64,000 nt of DNA from Sphingobacterium composti (GCF_009829075.1 NZ_WUQZ01000019.1:295-64294); one strand, 5' to 3'; shown: positions 29,086 to 39,427, counted from the first letter of the stretch. Numbers and translations are program-made. Notes: generated by a model from the letters alone, not told the origin.

Positions 29086-30420
29086 ATGAATATTTCACAT
29101 CAGAAAATCGACGACATCAACGCTAAAATTACCGTTGATTTAGCACCAGAAGATTATAATCCGGCAGTTGACAAAGCGATTAAAGATCAAGCTAAAAAAG
29201 CAAAATTACCTGGATTCCGTCCTGGAATGGTTCCTGTAGGGCACATCAGACGTACATATGGTAAATCAATTCTTTTTGACGAAATCAACCGCGTAGTAAA
29301 CGATAAAATCTCAGCATATATCACAGAGCAAAAATTGGAAGTATTGGGTCAACCTCTTCCTATTGACGGTGAAGAGGATGCTAAGTATAATTGGGATTTC
29401 AAAGATAACTTTAGTTTCAACTACGAAATTGGTTTAGCTCCAGAATTCGAAGTCCCTTTCACGGCAGAAACTGAATTTACAGAGTACGATATCAAAGCTG
29501 ATGAAGCGACTTTAGCAGAACGTATTAAAAACTTACGTCGTAGCTACGGTAAAATGACGAACCCTGAAGTTTCTGAAGAAGGAGATGTATTATACGCTTC
29601 TTTGAAACAAGCGAAAGAGGATGGCATCGAAAAAACTACTTCAGTACGCACTGACATCATTGAAGATGCAAAGATTAAAAAATCTTTAGCTGGTCTTAAA
29701 AAAGATGATGTAGTGAAAATCGACGTTAAAAAAGCATTCAATGTTGCTGATTTAGCTCGTATTTTGGGCGTTAACGAAGATGAAGCGGCTAATCTAGATG
29801 TAACTGAATTCGAATTAACAGTTAAAAACATCAACCGTCTTGAAGAGTCTGATTTGAACCAAGAATTCTTCGATAAATTATTCGCTGCTGATGAAGTAAC
29901 TACTGAAGAGCAATTCAATGCGAAAGTGAAAGAAGAAGTTGAAAACTTGTTTAAACAAAATTCAGCACAAAAATTACGCAACGATATGTATACTTTCGGT
30001 ATGGATAAAGTTGACGTTAAATTTCCTGAAGAGTTCTTAAAAAGATGGTTAAAAGCTACAAACCCTAATTTGTCAGCTGAAGAAATCGAAGAAGGATTCG
30101 CTGATTTCGTTAATAACTTGAAATGGACGATCATCGAAAACCGTATAGTGACTGCTAATAATTTAGAAGTTAAATACGATGAGGTAGTTGATTTAGCGAA
30201 AGAACGTATCTACGGTCAAATCAAAATGTACAACATCAACGAAGAGCCGACTGATGAGCAATTAGGTCAATTTGCACTTCAATTGTTGTCAGACAGAGAG
30301 CAAGCTAATCGTTTATTCGAAGAAGTAAAAGCTTTGAAAGTATTCGATCACTTGAAATCAACTGTAAAAATAAACACAGAGGCTATCGATTACGATAAAT
30401 TCCAAGAATTAGAAAAATAG
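29086..30420 (+). CDS. tig: Trigger factor (ribosome-associated chaperone)
   Basis: 444 aa, full length. The N-terminal ribosome-binding domain holds the signature LPGFRPGMVPVGHIRRTYGKSI (about 40-60). The central region is acidic and lacks a recognisable FKBP-type catalytic pattern, as in many Bacteroidota trigger factors. The C-terminal chaperone arms are helical (250-440). Binds the ribosome exit tunnel and holds nascent chains. Codon use is visibly more biased toward highly expressed codons than its neighbours. Confidence 0.94.
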   Translation: MNISHQKIDDINAKITVDLAPEDYNPAVDKAIKDQAKKAKLPGFRPGMVPVGHIRRTYGKSILFDEINRVVNDKISAYITEQKLEVLGQPLPIDGEEDAKYNWDFKDNFSFNYEIGLAPEFEVPFTAETEFTEYDIKADEATLAERIKNLRRSYGKMTNPEVSEEGDVLYASLKQAKEDGIEKTTSVRTDIIEDAKIKKSLAGLKKDDVVKIDVKKAFNVADLARILGVNEDEAANLDVTEFELTVKNINRLEESDLNQEFFDKLFAADEVTTEEQFNAKVKEEVENLFKQNSAQKLRNDMYTFGMDKVDVKFPEEFLKRWLKATNPNLSAEEIEEGFADFVNNLKWTIIENRIVTANNLEVKYDEVVDLAKERIYGQIKMYNINEEPTDEQLGQFALQLLSDREQANRLFEEVKALKVFDHLKSTVKINTEAIDYDKFQELEK

Positions 30421-30444
30421 AATTTATATTGATTTTTTGAATGT

Positions 30445-30480
30445 AAAAGGTTAGCAAATTATTTTGCTAACCTTTTTTTA
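30445..30480 (+). terminator. Terminator of tig
   Basis: AAAAGGTTAGCAAA / TTTTGCTAACCTTTT stem with a T-run. Confidence 0.88.
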
Positions 30481-30491
30481 ATTTTAATCTT

Positions 30492-31046
30492 ATGATAATA
30501 CGTCCAGCACTTAAATTTGAAGCAGATAAAATCGCCAAATTGATGAATCTCGCCATGCTAGAAATAACCTATCAATATTTAGGTGAAGAAAATATAGAGA
30601 TGGCAAATGCTTTCTTAGCGCACTTTGTCGCACAAGAGAATAACCAATATTCGTATCAAAATATCCATGTAGCAGAAGAAAACAATGAAATTATAGGACA
30701 AATTTCCATATATGATGGTGCTAAATTACAAGAATTGCGTCAACCTATTTGGGATAAAATCAAAGCCGATCGAGATGTAGATTACTGGGCGGAGAATGAA
30801 ACGCAAGCAGGAGAAATGTATATCGACACCTTCGCTGTAAGCCTATTGGCACAAGGAAAAGGTATTGGCAAAAAACTACTTCGATTTGCTATTGATGAAT
30901 TTGTTATTAATCAGAAAAAAGTCTTGGGACTTTTAGTGGATAAAGATAATCCAGCTGCCAAACGATTGTATGAGAAAATTGGTTTTAAAGTAGTGAATGA
31001 TATTCGCATTTTTGGAAAAGAAATGGAGCATATGCAATATGCATAA
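30492..31046 (+). CDS. GNAT family N-acetyltransferase
   Basis: 184 aa. The acetyl-CoA binding motif A is in DTFAVSLLAQGKGIGKKLLRFAIDEF (about 113-138; Q/RxxGxG/A) and motif B in VDKDNPAAKRLYEKIGFKVV (about 150-170). Substrate unknown. Sits alone between tig and a convergent DUF3943 gene. Confidence 0.9.
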   Translation: MIIRPALKFEADKIAKLMNLAMLEITYQYLGEENIEMANAFLAHFVAQENNQYSYQNIHVAEENNEIIGQISIYDGAKLQELRQPIWDKIKADRDVDYWAENETQAGEMYIDTFAVSLLAQGKGIGKKLLRFAIDEFVINQKKVLGLLVDKDNPAAKRLYEKIGFKVVNDIRIFGKEMEHMQYA

Positions 31047-31067
31047 TGCTCCATGTAATTATAATTC

Positions 31068-32540
31068 CTAAAATTGAATATTATAACCTACAGATATTCT
31101 TCCAAATGGAAACTCTCGCTGAAAATCTGGGTATTTATCTTCTTTAAAATGTCCTTCTAAAGCAAAATAACCAGAAGCGACATTTAATGAAAACCGTTTA
31201 AATAAGCGCAAGCTCGCTTCTAGCGTAGTGGTATGTAATATATAATACGATTCATTGCCACTAATGGTATGAAAATAGCCACCGTTATAATCCCCTGTTA
31301 CCATCAAACGATTTAACAAGCTAAGTTCACCGCGAAAACGATAGGATGCTCCTGAACCGTAGTTGTAATTTCGACTGTCGCCATACAGTAAATAAGGGTC
31401 AGGCACCGCAGCAAGTACGACTGCTCCTGCCCCCACACTTAGGTTCAACCGATTATTTTTCTTATATCTAAATTGTGAGTTCCAGTTATACACTAAACTT
31501 TGCGCACCGTAGAAAAATGCATCATTATTGTAGAAGTCATAATGTGCATTTAAGGTGCCAAAATGTTCCCCTCGCCTCGACTTGAAAAACTGTGCTCCAC
31601 TTAACAAGGCATGTACATTGACTGCATTAATAAACGTACTATCCCCATTCCCTACTTCCAAATTCACATGGAACTCATCGAAAGGTCTTTTGTAATTGTG
31701 GTCACCATTGCTGTAATGAAACCTTAATCTACTATATATTGAATTTTTACCTTTTTCTAGAAAATCACCTTCTCTAGCGTCGAAGCGACGAAATCCCATA
31801 TCAAACTCAGCACTGATATGTGAAGAATCTACAGCATAATAATCATCAATCTTCTTACCCCATTTCCCATCCAATAGTCTATTCAAACTATTCACAGGAT
31901 TAACCAGCAATGCAACAATCTCGTTCCCTATCATATTATGCCCATGTTTGCTTCGGGACAATATATTACGCGAGACGCGATGTGTCATTTCTCCCAAAAT
32001 CACACCGCCAAAAGTCGTGTTTACCAAATCATTTATCGAAGGATGCTGTGTCTCCCCTGCTGTCTCCCAGATGTAACTACCTACAACAGTCGCGATACTG
32101 GATTGGTAAAAATTATACCCATTGCTTCGGAAAGCATTAAAATATAATTGACCGTGCCACGGGTGGTCAATTTGGTTGGTGGTGAATTGATTATCATCCC
32201 AATCCCAAGCACTAATACGCTGATGATCTAAAAAATTTTGGAAAGAAATATACGAATACGGATCACGTGTGATAAAACGGTTAAATGTCGCTGGAAATGC
32301 CTGTGCTAAAAACCATTCTGTACCTGCACGCCAAAAATGCTTTTTGCGTGTTGGAATCAATTCTTGCACTGTCGTATCAGACTTTGAAAGATTAATCGGC
32401 TTCCAAAAATTACGTGGATAATTTTCAGCTGAATCCAAAGTTATAATTAAGGAATCATTCTTCGAGAAAGAAATATCCTCAGCCTTTGAATAAGAGCAGT
32501 ATAAAAGAACTAAAAATAAAATCTGGATAAATCTTAGCAT
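31068..32540 (-). CDS. DUF3943 family outer membrane-associated protein
   Basis: 490 aa with a signal peptide (MLRFIQILFLVLLYCSYSKAE). The DUF3943 block spans about 75-230 (FNRFITRDPYSYISFQNFLDHQRISAWDWDDNQFTTNQIDHPWHGQLYFNAFRSNGYNFYQSS ... in pieces), and the rest alternates like a beta-barrel and ends in VGYNIQF, an outer-membrane-type C-terminus. Function unknown. Confidence 0.88.
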   Translation of the reverse strand: MLRFIQILFLVLLYCSYSKAEDISFSKNDSLIITLDSAENYPRNFWKPINLSKSDTTVQELIPTRKKHFWRAGTEWFLAQAFPATFNRFITRDPYSYISFQNFLDHQRISAWDWDDNQFTTNQIDHPWHGQLYFNAFRSNGYNFYQSSIATVVGSYIWETAGETQHPSINDLVNTTFGGVILGEMTHRVSRNILSRSKHGHNMIGNEIVALLVNPVNSLNRLLDGKWGKKIDDYYAVDSSHISAEFDMGFRRFDAREGDFLEKGKNSIYSRLRFHYSNGDHNYKRPFDEFHVNLEVGNGDSTFINAVNVHALLSGAQFFKSRRGEHFGTLNAHYDFYNNDAFFYGAQSLVYNWNSQFRYKKNNRLNLSVGAGAVVLAAVPDPYLLYGDSRNYNYGSGASYRFRGELSLLNRLMVTGDYNGGYFHTISGNESYYILHTTTLEASLRLFKRFSLNVASGYFALEGHFKEDKYPDFQREFPFGRISVGYNIQF

Positions 32541-32633
32541 GAAGCAAAAATATAAAATTTAGAAGGAGAATAAATTCTGTATAGTACTTTTGGACACTCA
32601 AATTACAAAGTATATTCTTAAAGTACTACAATA

Positions 32634-32666
32634 GTAATAGCCTAGTTTTTAGAACTAGGCTATTAC
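32634..32666. terminator. Inverted repeat, likely terminator of the pirin gene
   Basis: GTAATAGCCTAGTT / AACTAGGCTATTAC, perfect 14-bp stem, short T-run; lies behind the pirin stop. Confidence 0.65.
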
Positions 32667-32685
32667 CTCTATCTTAGATAACTAA

Positions 32686-33396
32686 TTACACCATTGGCAC
32701 TTCCATGATCAAGATGGAAGCATTTTCTTTCGCTGTCAATGTAATAGAAGAAACATCTGTAATGCCAATAGCATCTCTTCTATTCAAGACTTCTCCAGCT
32801 ACATCAATTTGTCCTTCCAACAAGAATATATATACACCTGTTCCTTCTCCTTTTAATACATATTCTATAGTATTTCCTGCATCCAAATCTGCTAAATGAA
32901 ACCATGCATCTTGATGAATCCAAGTTCCTTCGTCATCGGCATTTGGTGAGATAATTTGTTGCAATTTGTTTTTGCGGTCAACAGGATCAATTTTGATTTG
33001 ATCGTATCTCGGCGTCACATTTTCTTTATTCGGGAATAACCAAATCTGCAAGAATTTAACTGGATCAACTTCGCTGCCATTGAATTCGCTATGTGCTACA
33101 CCTGTTCCTGCGCTCATCACTTGAATTTCGTTGGGCTGAATAGTCCCTTCATTTCCCATGCTATCGCTATGCGCTAATGTCCCTTCCAACGGAATAGAAA
33201 TAATTTCCATATTGTTGTGCGGGTGACGACCAAAACCATTACCTCCAGCTACAAAATCATCGTTTAATACACGCAAGGCGCCAAAATGCATACGTTGTGG
33301 ATTGTTATATCCCGCAAAACTAAATGTATGATAGCTTTTCAACCAACCATGGTCTGCATATCCTCTGCTATCTGCTTTATGAATTATTGTTCTCAT
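32686..33396 (-). CDS. Pirin family protein (bicupin)
   Basis: 236 aa. Metal-binding cupin motif FGRHPHNNMEIISIPLEGTLAHSDSMG (about 53-80) with HPHxxxE and the His of GVAHSEFN, plus the pirin C-terminal cupin (135-236). Starts with the family motif DSRGYADHGWLKSYHTFSFAGY. Many relatives have quercetinase-like activity or act in redox signalling. The adjacent Crp/Fnr gene (33475-34047) reads toward it with 78 bp between, so the pair may be a regulator and its target. Confidence 0.93.
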   Translation of the reverse strand: MRTIIHKADSRGYADHGWLKSYHTFSFAGYNNPQRMHFGALRVLNDDFVAGGNGFGRHPHNNMEIISIPLEGTLAHSDSMGNEGTIQPNEIQVMSAGTGVAHSEFNGSEVDPVKFLQIWLFPNKENVTPRYDQIKIDPVDRKNKLQQIISPNADDEGTWIHQDAWFHLADLDAGNTIEYVLKGEGTGVYIFLLEGQIDVAGEVLNRRDAIGITDVSSITLTAKENASILIMEVPMV

Positions 33397-33474
33397 TTTA
33401 ATTTCCTTTCTTATTTGATACTACAAATTTACCACCTTATCGAGCTGAAATTCTTAATGTAGGTTAAGAAAATA

Positions 33475-34047
33475 TTAGTTACGTTCTGCACGAAGCTTAC
33501 TCAAAAACTCCGGAGTAATACCAATATAAGAAGCAATTGATTTTTGTGGTATGGTATGAATCAATGTGGGGTACAAATCACAAAACTTTTCATAGCGCAA
33601 TTTCGCTGTAAGACTGAGGTAATTTATTGTACGTTGATTACTCGCAGCCAATGCATTTTCGCTCAAAATTCGAAAATAACGCTCCAACTTCGGAATTCTG
33701 TCAAAAATAGAAACTTGGCAAGTACGACTCAGCAATAAAACTTTACTTTCTAATAGGGCGTCAATATTCAATTCGCTAGGTTTATTTTTCACCAAAGAAT
33801 ACATATCAGAAATCCACCAATTCTCTGGCGCAAACTGCACGATATGTTCAAATCCATCTTGATCTACAGTATATGAACGCAAACATCCTTCTACCACGAA
33901 AGCCGAATAAGATGCTACTTCGCCTGCCTGATGCAAAAACCTTTTACGTGGAACATTCTTTTCTTTAACGAGTTCACGAATTATCTCCACCTCTTCTTCA
34001 TCGATAGGAACTATACTTTGAATATGCTGTATTAATTTTTCAACCAT
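33475..34047 (-). CDS. Crp/Fnr family transcriptional regulator
   Basis: 190 aa. N-terminal cyclic nucleotide-binding-like beta-roll (about 25-125), C-terminal winged helix (about 140-188: RYEKFCDLYPTLIHTIPQKSIASYIGITPEFLSKLRAE). No cysteine cluster for an Fe-S centre. The start codon lies immediately behind a terminator hairpin (see 34048-34074). Confidence 0.9.
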   Translation of the reverse strand: MVEKLIQHIQSIVPIDEEEVEIIRELVKEKNVPRKRFLHQAGEVASYSAFVVEGCLRSYTVDQDGFEHIVQFAPENWWISDMYSLVKNKPSELNIDALLESKVLLLSRTCQVSIFDRIPKLERYFRILSENALAASNQRTINYLSLTAKLRYEKFCDLYPTLIHTIPQKSIASYIGITPEFLSKLRAERN

Positions 34048-34074
34048 AAAAAAGGACGACTAATTGTCGTCCTT
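34048..34074 (-). terminator. Terminator or attenuator abutting the crp/fnr start codon
   Basis: On the minus strand AAGGACGAC / GTCGTCCTT with loop AATTA, then six T directly followed by the ATG at 34047. It could end the upstream peptidase transcript or act as an attenuator. The remainder of 34075-34331 holds no gene; short repeats of TTGCAAAATTTT are visible. Confidence 0.7.
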
Positions 34075-34331
34075 ACTAAAATACTATTTAATTTCCGTTT
34101 AGCCAATCTCAAGAAATACATCTCAACTAAAACCGTACATTTTACATCCAATGTCGCCTTAAAAAATTTTGCAAAATTGTGAGAAAAGTAAACCTTAGTT
34201 GCAAAATTTTTCAGCGAGGAGTTTTTGAATACTTTTTGCGGAAAAAAGTATTTGCCCGCCCGGCATGAGGGCGTATTCAAACAGATGTAAACTATTCCAT
34301 TATATTAATTAAGATTAACAAAATACTAAGA

Positions 34332-36479
34332 CTATTTAATTTCCGTATACCCCACTCCCATGTTTTGAAACATAAATGCCCATTTATCTGCATTTTCTTC
34401 AATCTGCATAGCTGTAGATTTTCCAGCACCATGACCGGCTTTAGTATCGATACGAATCAATACTGGATTAGCACCGGTATGATATTCTTGTAAGCGTGCA
34501 GCAAATTTAAATGAATGTGCAGGTACAACACGGTCATCATGGTCAGCTGTCATGACCATGGTAGCAGGATATGCTGTATTAGGTTTTAACGCATGCACTG
34601 GCGAATATTTATACAAATAGTCAAACATCTCTTTGCTATCATCCGCTGTACCATAATCAAATGCCCAACCCGCACCAGCTGTGAATTTGTGGTAACGCAA
34701 CATATCCAAAACTCCAACAGCTGGGAAAGCAACTTTGAACAACTCAGGTCGCTGTGTCATGCACGCTCCAACTAATAGTCCGCCATTCGAACCACCTGCA
34801 ATGCCTAGTTTTTCTGAAGAAGTGTATTTTTCATTGATTAAGTATTCTGCTGCCGCAATGAAATCGTCAAATACATTTTGCTTATTTAACTTCGTACCAG
34901 CTAAATGCCAATTTTCACCATACTCACCGCCACCGCGAAGATTCGCAACAGCATATACCCCACCTTGTTCTAATAAAATCGCATTAGCCAAACTAAACGA
35001 AGGTGTCAAACTAATATTAAAACCGCCATATCCATACAATAATGTTGGATTTGTTCCGTCTAATTTAAGTCCTTTTTTATGCGTAATTATCATTGGAACT
35101 TTAGTTCCGTCTTTTGACGTATAAAATATTTGTTTTGACTCGTATTGCGAAGGATCAAACTTTGCTCCCGATTCTTTATACACTTCTGATTTGCCTGAGG
35201 CAATATCATATTTATAAATCGCACTTGGATGAATGTATGAAGTGAACGAATAGTATAAATCTTTATCATCTTTCTTCGCGCCAAAGCCAGAAGCAGTTCC
35301 TACACCAGGCAATTCGATTTCACGTTCCAATTTACCACTACGGTCAAACTGTTTTACTAATGAAGTAGCATCTTTCAAATACGAAGCGAATATTTTTCCA
35401 CCTCCCGTAGACGGACTCAATACGTTTTCTGTTTCAGGGATTAAATCCTTCCAATTTTCAGGAGTTGGATTCGTAAAATCAACCGTAACAATACGGCCAT
35501 TAGGAGCATTTAATTCTGTATAGATAAATAATTTATCACCTTCATTGTCCATGATGTAATGATTCTTATCCATATTGTTCACGACAGCAACAAACTTTGA
35601 TTCTGGGTTACTCAAATCCTTCATCCATATTTCATTACCCGAAGTTGTATTTGCAGTAGTCACAACAAGGAATCGCTCATCTTCAGTCAAACCCGCACCA
35701 ATATAACGACGCTTTAGACTTTCTCCACCAAATACTAATTCATCATCTTTTTGAGGTGTATTTAATTTATGAAAATACAACTTGTGTACATCTGTCATAG
35801 CGGATAAAGCAGAACCAGCTTTTGGCTTTTCGTATGAGCTGTAATAAAAACCTTCATTACCCTTCCATGCCAATCCAGAGAATTTCACATCAATCAAAGT
35901 ATCTCCAACTACTGATTTATCATCGGCTTTCAAGACAACAACTTTACGCCAATCCGAACCTCCTTCAGAAAGTTGATACGCCACCAATGAACCATCTTTA
36001 CTAAATGAAATGCCAGCTAGTGAAGTCGTACCATCCGTAGAAAATTTGTTCGGGTCTAAAAATACCTCTTCTTTTCCGTCCTCACCTTTTTTGCGGTATA
36101 AGACAGATTGATTTTGCAAACCATCATTTTTGTACCAATAAATATAATCACCTTCTTTGTATGGCGCTGAATATTTCTCGTAATTCCATAATGTTTCTAA
36201 ACGAGATTTTATCGCATCACGAAAAGGAATTTGAGACAAATAATCTTGAGTAACTTCATTTTGGGCAACAACCCAAGCTTTCGTTTTATCAGACAAATCA
36301 TCTTCCAACCAACGATAAGGATCTTCCACTTCTACACCAAAATAAGTGTCTTTATGGTCAATTTTCTCGGTTTGAAGATACGGTTTTAACGTAATATCTT
36401 TCACAGCTTCAATTTTATTTTGTGATTGACAGCCCACCATAGCCGTCGCCAACAAGATTAAACTTAAATTTCTTACCAT
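34332..36479 (-). CDS. Prolyl oligopeptidase (S9A)
   Basis: 715 aa. Lipoprotein-type signal (LILLATAMVGC, Cys16). Beta-propeller N-terminal domain (70-420), hydrolase domain (440-710) with nucleophile GGSNGGLLVGA, Asp in TADHDDRVVP and His in KAGHGAGK. PREP signature DPYRWLEDD near the N-terminus. Cuts short peptides after proline, outside the inner membrane. Confidence 0.95.
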   Translation of the reverse strand: MVRNLSLILLATAMVGCQSQNKIEAVKDITLKPYLQTEKIDHKDTYFGVEVEDPYRWLEDDLSDKTKAWVVAQNEVTQDYLSQIPFRDAIKSRLETLWNYEKYSAPYKEGDYIYWYKNDGLQNQSVLYRKKGEDGKEEVFLDPNKFSTDGTTSLAGISFSKDGSLVAYQLSEGGSDWRKVVVLKADDKSVVGDTLIDVKFSGLAWKGNEGFYYSSYEKPKAGSALSAMTDVHKLYFHKLNTPQKDDELVFGGESLKRRYIGAGLTEDERFLVVTTANTTSGNEIWMKDLSNPESKFVAVVNNMDKNHYIMDNEGDKLFIYTELNAPNGRIVTVDFTNPTPENWKDLIPETENVLSPSTGGGKIFASYLKDATSLVKQFDRSGKLEREIELPGVGTASGFGAKKDDKDLYYSFTSYIHPSAIYKYDIASGKSEVYKESGAKFDPSQYESKQIFYTSKDGTKVPMIITHKKGLKLDGTNPTLLYGYGGFNISLTPSFSLANAILLEQGGVYAVANLRGGGEYGENWHLAGTKLNKQNVFDDFIAAAEYLINEKYTSSEKLGIAGGSNGGLLVGACMTQRPELFKVAFPAVGVLDMLRYHKFTAGAGWAFDYGTADDSKEMFDYLYKYSPVHALKPNTAYPATMVMTADHDDRVVPAHSFKFAARLQEYHTGANPVLIRIDTKAGHGAGKSTAMQIEENADKWAFMFQNMGVGYTEIK

Positions 36480-36572
36480 AATTTATCATCTATAAAAACA
36501 AAACTACTAAATATTATGAGTTTGCGACAAGGTGTTTGTTTACAACAAGCTATTTCGGTATTTTTACCGCTT

Positions 36573-37319
36573 ATGCAAACAAGAAACAAGATATATTTTG
36601 CTTCCGATTTTCACTTAGGTGCTTATCCTTTAGAAAAATCCGTTGAACGCGAAAAAGTTATTGTGCAATGGCTAGATGCTATCAAGCATGATGCTAACGA
36701 ACTATATTTAGTTGGTGATATTTTTGATTTCTGGTTTGAATATGCAACCGTAGTTCCAAAAGGTTATATCCGTTTCTTAGGGAAATTGGCAGAATTAGCC
36801 GATTTAGGAATCAAGCTTACTTTCTTTAAGGGTAATCACGACATGTGGATGTTTGGGTACTTAAAAAAAGAATTGAACGCACGAATCATAGACAATGAAT
36901 TAATCTTGAATCTTGATGGAAAATCATTCTATATCCATCATGGTGATGGATTAGGACCTGGAGATGAGAAATACAAATTCTTAAAGAAGATTTTCAGAAG
37001 TTCACTTTGTCAATGGTTGTTTGCAAGATTGCATCCAAATTTGGGAATCGGCATTGCGACACGCTGGTCTAAACATAGTCGTGTATCGAGCAATGCGCCT
37101 GAAAATTTTTTAGGAGAAGATAACGAATGGCTGATTCAATACAGCAAGGAAGTCTTGAAAGCACAGCATTACGACTATATGATTTATGGCCATAGGCATG
37201 TTCCTTATGATATACTCGTAAATAATAGTACGCAAATCGTGAATCTAGGTGAATGGATTAATCACCGAACGTATGCAGTTTGGGATGGGGACAAATTATC
37301 TTTGCAACAATGGAGTTAA
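36573..37319 (+). CDS. UDP-2,3-diacylglucosamine diphosphatase (LpxH-like metallophosphatase)
   Basis: 248 aa from the ATG at 36573; the frame extends to 36516 but residues before MQTRNKIYFASDFHLG are not family-like. Calcineurin-like motifs: SDFHLG, VGDIFDFWFEY, KGNHDMW, HHGDGLGPGDEKYK and YGHRHVP, the set typical of LpxH. Hydrolyses UDP-diacylglucosamine in lipid A synthesis on the cytosolic membrane face. Overlaps the next gene by 10 nt. Confidence 0.92.
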   Translation: MQTRNKIYFASDFHLGAYPLEKSVEREKVIVQWLDAIKHDANELYLVGDIFDFWFEYATVVPKGYIRFLGKLAELADLGIKLTFFKGNHDMWMFGYLKKELNARIIDNELILNLDGKSFYIHHGDGLGPGDEKYKFLKKIFRSSLCQWLFARLHPNLGIGIATRWSKHSRVSSNAPENFLGEDNEWLIQYSKEVLKAQHYDYMIYGHRHVPYDILVNNSTQIVNLGEWINHRTYAVWDGDKLSLQQWS

Positions 37320-37873
37320 GCAAAGGACTTGAGTCTATCTATCCATTATCTGCTGAAGAACTGGATAAAATCATTGCGATATCAGAGAAAATAAAGCTCG
37401 CAAAGAATGAAATTTTGATTCAGCAGCAACACATTAATAAATACATCTATTTTCTCGAAGAAGGCATCTGCAGAATCTATTATCCTAAAGAGCATAAAGA
37501 GGTTGTTTTAGACTTTTGCTTTCCAGGAGATATCATATTGCCCCTCAATAGCTATATTCACTCCTTACCTACATACGAAATCGTCGATGCGCTTGCGGAT
37601 TGCTCTGTTTACCGCATTTCAATAGCAAGACTTCATGAATTATATGAAACTTCACTGCCCATTGCTAATTGGGGAAGAAAATTAGCTGAATTAGAAACCT
37701 TAAAAATCGAAGAAAGACTCATGCAAAGTCTTTTCAAATCCGCATCCGAACGCTATGCTGATTTATTGCAAAAAGCACCCAAGCTTTTGCATCATATTAA
37801 ACTTGGTTACATCGCTTCGTACCTCGGTGTTACGCAAGTGACTTTGTCGAGAATCCGCGCTGAAGTAAAATGA
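37310..37873 (+). CDS. Crp/Fnr family transcriptional regulator
   Basis: 187 aa from the ATG at 37310 (MELSKGLESIYPLS); the frame extends ten codons upstream, inside the previous gene. cNMP-binding-like beta-roll (15-115) and helix-turn-helix at the end (HHIKLGYIASYLGVTQVTLSRIRAE). It precedes an SMR transporter gene that it may regulate. Confidence 0.9.
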   Translation: MELSKGLESIYPLSAEELDKIIAISEKIKLAKNEILIQQQHINKYIYFLEEGICRIYYPKEHKEVVLDFCFPGDIILPLNSYIHSLPTYEIVDALADCSVYRISIARLHELYETSLPIANWGRKLAELETLKIEERLMQSLFKSASERYADLLQKAPKLLHHIKLGYIASYLGVTQVTLSRIRAEVK

Positions 37874-37945
37874 TTTTTTATCATTTGTAAAAATTTATTT
37901 CTTCTAAAAATCTGACCTTTGTTTCATAACAATAAAAGAAAAAAC

Positions 37946-38275
37946 ATGAATTGGATTTTTTTGATTTTAGGAGGGTTATTCGAAATTGGTTTTACCACAT
38001 GTCTTGGTAAAGCCAAGGATGCCACGGGCAATGAAAGTTTAGCATGGTATGGTGGATTTGTAGTCTGCTTATTCGCTAGTATGGGTCTCTTGATTAAAGC
38101 CACACAAACATTACCGCTAGGAACAGCATATGCAGTATGGACAGGCATCGGCGCAGTAGGCACTGTGCTTATGGGTATATTTTTCTTTAAAGAGCCGGCA
38201 GACTTTTGGCGTATATTCTTCATATTTACTCTAATTGCATCTATTGTAGGCCTTAAAGCCGTATCAAGTCATTAA
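37946..38275 (+). CDS. Small multidrug resistance family transporter (SugE/Gdx-like)
   Basis: 109 aa from the ATG at 37946 (MNWIFLILGGLFEIGFTTCLGKA); the earlier start adds nine charged residues and is unlikely. Four membrane helices, conserved Glu13 in GGLFEIGF, and the SugE-type GTAYAVWTGIGAVGTVLMGIFFFKEP block. Dimeric proton-coupled exporter; SugE/Gdx relatives export guanidinium. Confidence 0.92.
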   Translation: MNWIFLILGGLFEIGFTTCLGKAKDATGNESLAWYGGFVVCLFASMGLLIKATQTLPLGTAYAVWTGIGAVGTVLMGIFFFKEPADFWRIFFIFTLIASIVGLKAVSSH

Positions 38276-38306
38276 GAAATCCTGCTCAATTAATATAAAT
38301 TTTCTG

Positions 38307-38314
38307 TAATTTTG
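38307..38314 (+). promoter_or_regulatory. -7 element upstream of prfA
   Basis: TAATTTTG matches TAnnTTTG 40 bp before the prfA ATG. No clear -33 element. Confidence 0.45.
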
Positions 38315-38353
38315 CCATTCCCAAGGCAAATAAGCCGATAGGATTTAAGAATT

Positions 38354-39427
38354 ATGTTAGAAAAATTACAAGCTATTAAAGAAAGATGGGAAGAAGTGGA
38401 AGCTGAATTAAGCAAACCAGAAACCATCTCTGATATGAAACGTTTTGCAAAATTGAACAAGGAATACAAAGACTTAGGCAAAATTGTAGAACAATACCAT
38501 ATTTATAAAAACATTGTTAGCAATATGGAAGCTAACAAAGATATTTTGGTCAATGAAAAAGACCAAGAATTACGTGAAATGGCAAAAGAAGAACAGGATC
38601 TTCTTTATGCTCAAAAAGAGGAAAAAGAAGAGGAAATACGCCTAATGCTTATTCCTAAAGATCCTGAAGACAGTAAAAATGCCATTATCGAGATTCGTGG
38701 TGGTACAGGTGGAGACGAAGCTGCAATTTTCGCTGGTGATCTTTACCGTATGTACACTCGTTATTTTGAGAAAAAAGGATGGCGTAATGAGGTAATGGAT
38801 GTTACAGAGGGTACTTCTGGCGGCTATAAAGAGGTTATCTTAAAAGTTATAGGTGAAGATGTCTACGGACAATTGAAATATGAGTCTGGTGTACACCGTG
38901 TACAACGAGTTCCTGATACTGAAACACAAGGACGCGTACACACTTCGGCTGCTTCGGTAGCAGTATTACCAGAGGCAGAAGATGTAGACGTAGAATTGAA
39001 TCCTGGAGATATCGAGATGCAAACATCACGTTCAGGTGGTGCTGGTGGTCAGAACGTCAATAAAGTAGAAACAAAAGTACAATTGACACACAAGCCTACT
39101 GGAATTGTGGTAATTTGTCAAGTTGAACGTTCCCAATTAGCAAACCGCGAATTGGCAATGGAAATGCTTCGTAACAAACTTTACGAAATTGAATTGAACA
39201 AAAAGAATGGTGATATCGCCGCTAAACGTAAAACTTTGGTGTCAACTGGAGACCGTTCAGCAAAAATTCGTACATATAATTACCCACAAGGTCGTGTAAC
39301 CGAACATAGAATTGGTTTGACTATGTACAACCTTCCTGCGATTATGGATGGTGATATTCAGGAGATTATCGATGCATTGCAATTTGCGGAGAATGCAGAG
39401 AAGATGAAAGATGGTGCAGTAGAGTAA
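38354..39427 (+). CDS. prfA: Peptide chain release factor 1
   Basis: 357 aa, full length. GGQ motif in [13 protein letters not shown] (about 228-240) and the RF1 codon-recognition PxT motif as PDT in [18 protein letters not shown] (about 182-199), which distinguishes it from RF2 (SPF). Releases peptides at UAA/UAG. Followed directly by the tRNA-Asp promoter. Confidence 0.96.
   Translation: MLEKLQAIKERWEEVEAELSKPETISDMKRFAKLNKEYKDLGKIVEQYHIYKNIVSNMEANKDILVNEKDQELREMAKEEQDLLYAQKEEKEEEIRLMLIPKDPEDSKNAIIEIRGGTGGDEAAIFAGDLYRMYTRYFEKKGWRNEVMDVTEGTSGGYKEVILKVIGEDVYGQLKYESGVHRVQRVPDTETQGRVHTSAASVAVLPEAEDVDVELNPGDIEMQTSRSGGAGGQNVNKVETKVQLTHKPTGIVVICQVERSQLANRELAMEMLRNKLYEIELNKKNGDIAAKRKTLVSTGDRSAKIRTYNYPQGRVTEHRIGLTMYNLPAIMDGDIQEIIDALQFAENAEKMKDGAVE

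Noticed and set aside
34032-34280. 82-codon minus-strand frame between the S9 peptidase and the Crp/Fnr gene
   Set aside because: It runs through the terminator hairpin and has an implausible, basic, low-complexity sequence.
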